Source of the DNA: Halomonas saccharevitans
GTDB taxonomy: Bacteria; Pseudomonadota; Gammaproteobacteria; Pseudomonadales; Halomonadaceae
Assembly (NCBI RefSeq): GCF_900116405.1
Contig: NZ_FPAQ01000032.1
Span: forward strand, 1 to 40,334
DNA length: 40,334 nt
Reading direction: 5' to 3'
Shown piece by piece: positions 20,013 through 26,572 of this stretch; positions within the stretch are counted from its first letter, which is position 1; each line of letters opens with the position of its first letter. The translations under genes were made by a program, and so were the position numbers. The notes below the pieces were generated by a model, which saw only the letters and a program-made list of their open reading frames with translations, had not been told where the DNA came from and searched no databases.

Positions 20013-21368
20013 ATGAGTCTTACCCCCGCCGCCGTGGCCGCGACGCCGCGCGCCTCGCGCAAGGAGATCCTCGGCTGGGCGATGTTCGACTTCGCCGGTC
20101 AGGCCTACACCCTGCTGATCATCACCGTGGTGTTCGGCGAGCTCTTCACCACGGTGATCGTCGGCGACCGCGGCGACGGCTACCGGCTGGCCAACTTCCT
20201 GTGGAGCCTGGCGCTGGCCATGAGCTTCCTGCTGGTGGTGCTCACCGGCCCGCTGTGCGGGGCGGTGATGGACTACCAGGCGGAAAAGAAGCGCTTCCTG
20301 TTCGTCAGCTACCTGGCCACCGTGGCCGCCTCGGCGATGCTCTACTTCGTGGTGCCGGGGGCGGTGCTGCTGGGCGTGGTGCTGATCGTGATCGCCAACT
20401 ACGCCTTCTCCATGGGCGAGTCGTTCATCGCCGCCTTCCTGCCCGACCTCGGCCCGCCGGAGGATCTGGGCAAGATCTCCGGCTTCGGCTGGGCGCTGGG
20501 CTACGTCGGGGGGCTGCTCGCCGCGGGCTTCTCGCTGTTCATGCTGGGCGAGGCCACGGTCGAGAACTTCGAGCGCGTCCGCTGGGTGGGGCCCTTCGCC
20601 GCGGGCTTCTTCCTGGTCGCCGCGGTGCCCACCTTCCTGTGGGTCAGGGAGCGCGGCACCCCCCAGCCGCCGGGCAAGTCCTATCGCGAGATCGCCGTGG
20701 CGCGGGTCGCGACCACGCTGCACGAGCTGAAGCGTTTCCGCGATCTCGGCATCTTCCTGGTCTCGCTGCTGTTTTCCATGGCCGGCGTCTACATCGTCAT
20801 CGCCTTCGCCTTCATCTATGGCGCCCAGGTGATCGGCTGGGACGAGGCGATCCGCAACCTGATGTTCATCATCGTGCAGATCACCGCCGCGGTCGGGGCG
20901 CTCGGCTTCGGGTTCATCCAGGATCGCATCGGCACGCGCGTCACCTACCTCTTCACCCTGCTGCTCTGGGTGGCGGCGATACTCGCCATCTGGGCGACGC
21001 CCGAGCTCACCGCCTTCCTGAATGCCCGCCTCGGCCTCGCCTGGGAGGCCCAGCATCTCTTCCTGGTGGTGGGCTGCCTGGCGGGCCTCTCTCTGGGCTC
21101 CAGCCAGTCGGCCAGCCGCGCCCTGGTGGGACTCTTCTCGCCGCAGCGCAAGGCCGCCGAGTTCTTCGGCTTCTGGGGGCTGGCCAACAAGCTCGCCGGG
21201 GTGATCGGCATCATCGGCCTGGGCCTGCTGCAGTCGCTGGTGGGGCTCAAGGCCTCGATCCTGCTCTGCGCGGCGCTGTTCATCGTCGCCATCCTGGTCT
21301 GCCTGTTCGTCGACCAGGCCCGCGGTCAGCAGGCGGCCCGCGACTGGGAGACCCGCAACGGCTGCTAG
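20013..21368 (+). CDS. MFS transporter, UMF1/Atg22-like
   Basis: A 451-residue permease with about twelve membrane helices. The opening GWAMFDFAGQAYTLLIITVV is characteristic of the UMF1 branch related to yeast vacuolar amino-acid effluxer Atg22. Further helices include YCAF-like ANYAFSMGESFIAAFLPDLG and SGFGWALGYVGGLLAAG, and the loop GFIQDRIGTRVTYLF resembles the MFS motif A. Substrates of bacterial UMF1 proteins are not established. It starts 51 bases after the CocE-type hydrolase gene with no clear promoter between them, so it may export or import the compound handled by the ATP-grasp and hydrolase pair. Confidence 0.87.
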   Translation: MSLTPAAVAATPRASRKEILGWAMFDFAGQAYTLLIITVVFGELFTTVIVGDRGDGYRLANFLWSLALAMSFLLVVLTGPLCGAVMDYQAEKKRFLFVSYLATVAASAMLYFVVPGAVLLGVVLIVIANYAFSMGESFIAAFLPDLGPPEDLGKISGFGWALGYVGGLLAAGFSLFMLGEATVENFERVRWVGPFAAGFFLVAAVPTFLWVRERGTPQPPGKSYREIAVARVATTLHELKRFRDLGIFLVSLLFSMAGVYIVIAFAFIYGAQVIGWDEAIRNLMFIIVQITAAVGALGFGFIQDRIGTRVTYLFTLLLWVAAILAIWATPELTAFLNARLGLAWEAQHLFLVVGCLAGLSLGSSQSASRALVGLFSPQRKAAEFFGFWGLANKLAGVIGIIGLGLLQSLVGLKASILLCAALFIVAILVCLFVDQARGQQAARDWETRNGC

Positions 21369-21371
21369 AAT
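21363..21371 (+). promoter_or_regulatory. probable extended -10 promoter of the aspartyl protease gene
   Basis: TGCTAGAAT, an extended -10 element, overlaps the stop codon of the permease gene. It would give a leader of about 75 bases before the ATG at 21453, which has its own gggagg ribosome site. Confidence 0.35.
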
Positions 21372-21452
21372 GATCGGTGAGCCTGCATGACACGGTAGCG
21401 GCTCGCCGCCGTGGCATGACGGCGCACGGGGCCATCGTCGGGAGGAACGCGC

Positions 21453-21977
21453 ATGAGCGATGAGCGAGCCACACGCCGGGCCGGGCTTGGCATGATGCTG
21501 CTGTTCTGGGTGTTCTTCCTGGCGGGAGGCGCCTGGTGGTTCCAGGGCTATCTGGATGCCCAGCGCAACCCCAACGCTCATCTCGCCGAGGTCTCGGTGG
21601 GAGATGGCGAACCGGTGGTGCTGGAGCGCAACCGCGCCGGCCACTTCGTGGCCACCGGGCGCATCAACGGCGAGCCGGTGGAGTTCCTGCTCGACACCGG
21701 CGCCACCTACGTGGCGGTGCCGGAGGCGATTGCCGAGCGGCTGGGGCTCGAACGTACCGGCAGCGCCTGGTTCAACACCGCCAACGGTCGCGTGCGCGGC
21801 GACCTGGCGACCCTCGATGAGGTGAGCCTGGGTGGCGTCGTGGCCCGAGACGTACGCGGCTCGATCAGCGCGGGGCTTGGCAGCGAGGCGGCGCTGCTCG
21901 GCATGAGCTTCCTGAAACGCTTCGATATCGAGATTCGTGATTCGCGTATGACCCTGACCCCTGCACAGCGCCATTGA
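21453..21977 (+). CDS. membrane-anchored retroviral-type aspartyl protease (TIGR02281-like)
   Basis: A 174-residue protein with one N-terminal membrane helix (LGMMLLFWVFFLAGGAWWFQ) and a periplasmic retropepsin-like domain. The catalytic triad DTG is in VEFLLDTGATYVAVPE. SLGGVVARDVRG and LLGMSFLKRFDIEIRDSRM form the later half and C-terminal strand expected in this family. Such single-domain proteases are thought to dimerise; their substrates are mostly unknown. It is followed by yihY after one base. Its last 28 codons have a second, degenerate copy at about 23187-23272. Confidence 0.88.
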   Translation: MSDERATRRAGLGMMLLFWVFFLAGGAWWFQGYLDAQRNPNAHLAEVSVGDGEPVVLERNRAGHFVATGRINGEPVEFLLDTGATYVAVPEAIAERLGLERTGSAWFNTANGRVRGDLATLDEVSLGGVVARDVRGSISAGLGSEAALLGMSFLKRFDIEIRDSRMTLTPAQRH

Positions 21978-21978
21978 G

Positions 21979-23004
21979 ATGGTGAGAGCGAAGCTTAAGC
22001 GTGGTCGCTGCGCCGACGAGCCCCAGCAGATTCCCGTGAGCGGGTGGCTGGACATCGTATGGCGCGTCAAGCAGCAGGTCATGCAGGACCTCGTGGCTCT
22101 GATGGCGGCCGGCGTCGCCTTCAATGCCATGCTGGCGCTCTTCCCGACGATCGCCGCGATCATCTCTATCTGGGCTCTCGTGATGGATCCCCAGGACCTG
22201 GCGGGCCAGATCGTGCAACTCAGCCGCTATCTGCCGCCCGACGCCTCGAGCCTGATCAACGACCAGGCGCGCAGGATAGGCGACAGCACCAGCACCGGTC
22301 TCAGCCTGACGGCCCTGGGCAGCGTGGTGGTGGCCATGTTCATCGCCTCCAAGGGCGTGCTGTGGATGGTGATAGGGCTGAACGTGGTGTACGGCGAGGA
22401 AGACAGCCGGGGGGCACTGCATCGCGGCGGGCTCGTGGCGGCATTGACGCTTGGGTTGATCCTCGTGCTGCTGATTACCATCGCCTTCATCGCCTTCTTT
22501 CCCCTGGCCATCGGCATGCTGGCGCTCGATACCCTGCTGGTCAGGATCATCGCCTGGCTGCGCTGGCCGGTGCTTCTGCTGGTCATGATGCTGGTCATCG
22601 CCGTCTTCTACCGCTTCGGTCCCTGTCGACGGTCGCCGCGCTGGCGGTGGATCAGCGTCGGCTCCGTGGTCGCAACGCTGCTGTGGTTGATCGGCTCGGC
22701 CGGGCTGTCGTTCTATTTCGGCAGCGTGATCCAGCCGAGTGATATCTATGGCTCGCTGGGGGCGGTGGTGGTGCTGATGCTGTGGTTCTGGCTGTCGGCG
22801 TTCGTGGTGTTGCTGGGGGCAGAGTTCAACGCGGAAATGGAGCGACAGACCTACCGCGATACCACCGTTGGCGCCTTCCGCCCACCGGGGGAGCGAGACG
22901 CCTATGCCGCCGATACACTGGGCCGCAAGTGGCCATGGCGCCGCGTTGGCCGCACGTACGACGCCGCTGATCACCCTGGCGGCGATCGTGGAGACGCCTC
23001 CTGA
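21979..23004 (+). CDS. YihY/BrkB-family inner-membrane protein
   Basis: A 341-residue membrane protein with about six helices of the YihY/BrkB (former 'RNase BN') family. Matching segments are MAAGVAFNAMLALFPTIAAI, SLTALGSVVVAMFIASKGV, the polar FYRFGPCRRSPRWRWISVGS, and IYGSLGAVVVLMLWFWLSAF followed by LLGAEFNAEMER. The family's function is not settled. The start ATG lies one base after the protease stop and lacks a good ribosome site, so translation may depend on read-through from the gene before. The C-terminal tail (GRKWPWRRVGRTYDAADHPG) reads like noise after the conserved ERDAYAADTLG, so the true ancestral stop may have been lost next to the remnant downstream. Confidence 0.85.
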   Translation: MVRAKLKRGRCADEPQQIPVSGWLDIVWRVKQQVMQDLVALMAAGVAFNAMLALFPTIAAIISIWALVMDPQDLAGQIVQLSRYLPPDASSLINDQARRIGDSTSTGLSLTALGSVVVAMFIASKGVLWMVIGLNVVYGEEDSRGALHRGGLVAALTLGLILVLLITIAFIAFFPLAIGMLALDTLLVRIIAWLRWPVLLLVMMLVIAVFYRFGPCRRSPRWRWISVGSVVATLLWLIGSAGLSFYFGSVIQPSDIYGSLGAVVVLMLWFWLSAFVVLLGAEFNAEMERQTYRDTTVGAFRPPGERDAYAADTLGRKWPWRRVGRTYDAADHPGGDRGDAS

Positions 23005-23028
23005 CACGCTCCGCCCGGCGCAGGCATC

Positions 23029-23272
23029 CCCCGCCGGCTCGCCGACGGGTGGCCCCAAGGCGCCGGATCGCATCGTGCGTCTCGCCGTGATGGCGATCTG
23101 CGACCGGCTGCGGCTGATGTTCTTTGGCAACCTGCGCCAGGACTGGTCGGCCTTCGTGCTCGACCTGCAGCACGACGAGCGGGTGGTCCTTCTGGGCATG
23201 AGCTGCCTTGGTCGCTTCGACATCGAGATCCGCGGCGAGCGCATGGTGCTGCGCTCCGCGAAGCGCCGAGGC
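23029..23272 (+). pseudogene. chimeric remnant: FAN1-type nuclease fragment fused to aspartyl protease 3' end
   Basis: Bases 23029-23186 align with 25208-25373, inside the intact VRR-NUC nuclease gene, giving the peptide RLRLMFFGNLRQDWSAFVL in both. The alignment has a one-base insertion near 23060 that shifts the frame and a nine-base in-frame deletion near 23163. By eye the identity is close to 90 % over the best 90 bases. From about 23187 to 23272 the sequence instead follows the end of the aspartyl protease gene (LLGMSxLxRFDIEIRxxRM; 21891-21976). An open frame happens to run through both parts, but no start with a ribosome site, no full domain and no proper C-terminus are present. It is a recombination scar, not a gene. 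Confidence 0.8.
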
Positions 23273-23340
23273 GCCATGGCTGGCAGACTGCCGGCGAGAC
23301 GCTATGCTGGGAGCCCATTTCCGAGGTTGGAGTCCGTGTC

Positions 23341-23649
23341 ATGGCCGTGATCCTGCAGATCCACTTCCCCTTCCCTGGCCCCTTCGGCGAGGCGATGGTC
23401 GAGGCCCTGACGCCGCTGGCCCAGGGCATCAACGACGAGCCCGGCCTGCGCTGGAAGGTCTGGACCGAGTCGCCGGAGCGCCATCTGGCCGGCGGCGTCT
23501 ACCTGTTCGACGATGCCGAGAGCGCCGAGGCCTACCTCGATAAGCACAGCGCGCGGCTGGCCGACATGGGCGTCGAGGGCATCCAGGCGCAGATCCTCGA
23601 GGTCAACGAGGGCCTGACCGCGATCAACCACGGCCCGCTCGGCGCCTGA
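23341..23649 (+). CDS. YdhR-like putative monooxygenase
   Basis: A 102-residue protein of the YdhR family, a dimeric ferredoxin-like fold related to ActVA-Orf6 monooxygenases. It matches E. coli YdhR in length and pattern: ILQIHFPFPGPFGEAM at the start, PGLRWKVWTESPERHLAGGV in the middle, YLFDDAESAEAYLDKH, then ILEVNEGLTAINHG. No cofactor motif is expected. The biological substrate is unknown. It lies 32 bases before a nitronate monooxygenase gene on the same strand, so the two may form an oxidative detoxification pair. A TATGCT hexamer at about 23302 could serve as -10. Confidence 0.85.
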   Translation: MAVILQIHFPFPGPFGEAMVEALTPLAQGINDEPGLRWKVWTESPERHLAGGVYLFDDAESAEAYLDKHSARLADMGVEGIQAQILEVNEGLTAINHGPLGA

Positions 23650-23681
23650 GTGACCGACCCCGCCTAGACCAGGAGTCCCCC

Positions 23682-24725
23682 ATGTCATGGACGAGCACTC
23701 TCGGCCTGCGCTGGCCGATCCTCCAGGCCCCGATGGCGGGCGCCCAGGACAGCGCCCTGGCCATCGCGGTCTCCCGGGCCGGCGGGCTCGGGGCGCTGCC
23801 CGGCGCGATGCTCTCCCCCGAGGGCCTGGCGGCGGAACTCGAGGCCATCCGCGCGGCGAGCGCGGGACCGATCAACGTCAATTTCTTCTGCCATGCGGCG
23901 CCGACCCTCGATCGGGAGCGGCAGGCGCGCTGGCATCGGGCGCTGTCGCCCTGGTATGACGAGTTCGGCCTCGACCTCGAGGCGGTGCCGGAGGGCGCCG
24001 GACGGCGTCCCTTCGACCATGCGACCTGCGATGTCCTCGAACCCTTCCGACCGGAAGTGATGAGCTTCCACTTCGGCCTGCCGGCGCCGGATCTGCTGGC
24101 GCGGGTCAAGGCCTGGTGCGCGACGGTGCTCTCCACGGCCACCACGGTGGAGGAGGCGCGCTGGCTCGATGCCCACGGCGTCGATGCGGTGATCGTCCAG
24201 GGGCTCGAGGCCGGCGGCCATCGTGGCCACTTCTTGAGCAATGACCTGTCACGCCAGATGGGCAACCTGGCGCTGCTGCCCCAGGTCAGGCAGGCGGTGA
24301 GCGTGCCGGTGATCGCGGCCGGCGGCATCGCCGATGCCCGCGGCGTGGCGGCGGCGCTGGCCCTGGGCGCCGATGCGATTCAGGTCGGCACCGCCTTCCT
24401 CTGCTGCCCCGAATCCCGCGCCTCGGCCATCCATCGCGAGGTGCTGATGAGCGAGGCGGCGCGCCACACGGCGCTGACCAACCTCTACAGCGGCCGTCCG
24501 GCCCGCGGGATCGTCACCCGGCTGATGCGTGATCTCGGGCCGATCAGCGAGGCGGCGCCGGCCTTCCCGCTGGCCGGCGCGGCCATCGCCCCGCTACGTG
24601 CCGCCGCCGAGGCGCGGGGGCTTGGTGACGCCTCGCCGCTGTGGGCCGGGCAGAACGCCAGCCGTTGCCGAGCGGTGCCGGCGGCCGAGGTGGTGCGTGA
24701 GTTAGCCCGGGGCGTGGCGCGCTGA
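23682..24725 (+). CDS. nitronate monooxygenase (FMN-dependent)
   Basis: A 347-residue TIM-barrel flavoenzyme that oxidises nitronates such as propionate 3-nitronate. PILQAPMAGAQDSALAIAVS opens the protein, the catalytic histidine lies in QGLEAGGHRGHF (about residue 180), and the phosphate-binding strands are PVIAAGGIADARGVAAALAL and GADAIQVGTAFLCCPES. The later GRPARGIVTRLMRD is typical of the class I enzymes, which include the PA4202-type proteins. A caggag ribosome site precedes the ATG. Closely related enoyl reductases of the FabK type share the fold, but FabK lacks the GGHRG histidine pattern in this form. Confidence 0.88.
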   Translation: MSWTSTLGLRWPILQAPMAGAQDSALAIAVSRAGGLGALPGAMLSPEGLAAELEAIRAASAGPINVNFFCHAAPTLDRERQARWHRALSPWYDEFGLDLEAVPEGAGRRPFDHATCDVLEPFRPEVMSFHFGLPAPDLLARVKAWCATVLSTATTVEEARWLDAHGVDAVIVQGLEAGGHRGHFLSNDLSRQMGNLALLPQVRQAVSVPVIAAGGIADARGVAAALALGADAIQVGTAFLCCPESRASAIHREVLMSEAARHTALTNLYSGRPARGIVTRLMRDLGPISEAAPAFPLAGAAIAPLRAAAEARGLGDASPLWAGQNASRCRAVPAAEVVRELARGVAR

Positions 24726-24742
24726 CGCCGCCCGATGGGCCC

Positions 24743-24751
24743 TGATACCAT
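24743..24751 (+). promoter_or_regulatory. candidate extended -10 element immediately before the nuclease gene
   Basis: TGATACCAT resembles an extended -10. The ATG at 24758 starts only seven bases after it, so transcription would begin at or next to the start codon, implying a leaderless mRNA. No ribosome site is seen in front of the ATG, which fits. A -35 is not evident. Confidence 0.3.
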
Positions 24752-24757
24752 GGATGC

Positions 24758-26572
24758 ATGAACAGTATCCCTGCCGGCGCGCCGGTCACTGCCTCCCTGG
24801 ACGACCCGCGCTACTACCTGGCGAACTTCCGCTTCGTGCTGGACTGGGTGGTCGAGCGTCACGGCGACCTGCTGGGCGCGGCCGAGCACGCGGTCGTCGC
24901 GCGCATCCTGGCCCTGCCCGAGGCCTCCCAGGCGCTGCTGGTGCGCATGGTGATGCGCAAGGGCGAGCACTTTCGCACCGCGCGACTCGACTATCCCGAG
25001 ATCGGCGATGCCGACGCCGCCCTCGCCCCGCTGGTCGAGACGGGCCTCGTCGAGGACGACCCGGCACTCGATCTCGAGATGCTCTTCCAGCAGCTGCGCC
25101 TGCCCGAACTGCGTCGCGCCCTGGCCTCTGAGATCGCCGCCGCGGGGCTGCCCGCCGCCACGGGCAAGGGCGCGCTTTATGACGCGCTGGCGCCGCGGCT
25201 CGACGCGCCCCGCCGGCTCGCCGACTGGTGGCACGGGGCGCCGGATCGCCTCGTGCGGCTTACCGTCATGGCGACCTGCGAGCGGCTGCGGCTGATGTTC
25301 TTCGGCAACCTGCGCCAGGACTGGTCGGCCTTCGTGCTCGCCGAGCTCGGCCTGCAGCACTACGAGCGGGTGGCGATCACCGCCGATTCCCGCGCCTTCG
25401 GCCGCCGCGAGGAACTCGACGCCTACCTGGCGCTGCATCGGCTGCGCGAGCGCCTGGCGGCCGGCGAGCCGGTCGTCGACCTCATGGAGGCTCTGCCCGA
25501 GCCGATGGCGGACAACGCCTGGCTGGCCTCGCGGCATCGCCGGCTCTGCGTGGCGCTGGGGCGTCAGGCGGAGCGCGAAGGGCAGGGGGAGTCGGCCCTG
25601 GCGCTCTACCGCCGGGCCGGCTGGCCGCAGACAGGGCTGGAGACAGGAGCGGAGAAAGAAACGTTGACCGGGCCGGCGTCGGAGCCCAAGACAGGGCCTT
25701 CGGCGGGGCTCAAGGAAAAAGCGCATGACGGCAGCGCCGAGGCGCGCATCCGCCACCTGCGCCTCCAGGAGCGTCGCGGCGAGCACGCCGCGGCGCTGGT
25801 CCTGGCCGAGCCGCTCACCGCCTCCCCGGCCAGCGAGGAGGAGGCCCAGGCGCTCGAGCGCCTGGTGCCGCGGCTCTGCCGCCGTCTCGGTCTCGCCCCG
25901 CCCACACCACGGCCCGAACCTGATCACGAGCGCTGGTCGCTGACCCTGCCGCCCGGCCCGGTGGAGGCGGCGGTGCGCGATCATCTCCATGCGGAAGCCG
26001 CCCCGGTGCACTACGTGGAGAATGCCCTGCTCACCGGGCTTTTCGGCCTGCTCTGCTGGGAGGCGCTCTTTGCGCCGCTGCCCGGCGCCTTCTTCCACCC
26101 CTTCCATCGCGGGCCGGCGGATCTCTATCGCGAGGACTTCGTCAGCCGCCGTCGGGAGCGCTTCGACGCCTGCCTTGCCCGGCTCGACGACGGCACCCAT
26201 CGCCAGGCGATACTCGCCACCTGGCGGGCGAAGCAGGGGCTGGCCTCGCCCTTCGTGCACTGGGGGGCGCTGGACGAGGCGCTGCTCGAGCAGGCGCTGG
26301 CCTGCCTCCCGCCGGCCCACCTGCGCGCCTGCTTCGAGCGCCTGCTCGGCGATCTCAAGGCCAACCGGGCCGGCCTGCCGGACCTGATCCAGTTTCGCCC
26401 CGAGGCCCCGGCGGGCGAGCCGCGCTATCGGATGATCGAGGTAAAGGGCCCGGGCGACCGGCTGCAGGACAACCAGCGTCGCTGGCTCGCCTTCTTCCGG
26501 GCCCAGGGCATGCCCGCGGTGGTCTGCCATGTCGCCTGGCAGCAGACGCCTGAGGCGCTCGGGGATGGGTGA
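24758..26572 (+). CDS. FAN1-type VRR-NUC structure-specific nuclease
   Basis: A 604-residue relative of FAN1, the flap endonuclease/exonuclease that helps repair interstrand cross-links. The C-terminal VRR-NUC domain has the catalytic pattern GLPDLIQF (about residue 541) and MIEVKGPGDRLQDNQRRW (about 560-577), that is D...ExK followed by the conserved Q and R. The N-terminal half (YYLANFRFVLDWVVERHGDL, MVMRKGEHFRTARLDYPEIG) matches the DNA-binding part of bacterial FAN1. A Thr/Gly/Lys/Glu-rich linker at residues 291-325 has unusual base composition. The stop overlaps the helicase start by eight bases, so the two proteins probably work together. Confidence 0.87.
   Translation: MNSIPAGAPVTASLDDPRYYLANFRFVLDWVVERHGDLLGAAEHAVVARILALPEASQALLVRMVMRKGEHFRTARLDYPEIGDADAALAPLVETGLVEDDPALDLEMLFQQLRLPELRRALASEIAAAGLPAATGKGALYDALAPRLDAPRRLADWWHGAPDRLVRLTVMATCERLRLMFFGNLRQDWSAFVLAELGLQHYERVAITADSRAFGRREELDAYLALHRLRERLAAGEPVVDLMEALPEPMADNAWLASRHRRLCVALGRQAEREGQGESALALYRRAGWPQTGLETGAEKETLTGPASEPKTGPSAGLKEKAHDGSAEARIRHLRLQERRGEHAAALVLAEPLTASPASEEEAQALERLVPRLCRRLGLAPPTPRPEPDHERWSLTLPPGPVEAAVRDHLHAEAAPVHYVENALLTGLFGLLCWEALFAPLPGAFFHPFHRGPADLYREDFVSRRRERFDACLARLDDGTHRQAILATWRAKQGLASPFVHWGALDEALLEQALACLPPAHLRACFERLLGDLKANRAGLPDLIQFRPEAPAGEPRYRMIEVKGPGDRLQDNQRRWLAFFRAQGMPAVVCHVAWQQTPEALGDG

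Noticed and set aside
19977..22163. 728-codon open frame on the minus strand across the permease and protease genes
   Set aside because: Gln/His/Glu-rich low-complexity content, antisense to two genes with clear membrane and active-site motifs.
22868..23350. A real 160-residue gene between yihY and ydhR
   Set aside because: Its frame overlaps the end of yihY and only reads through pieces of two other genes; it has no complete domain.
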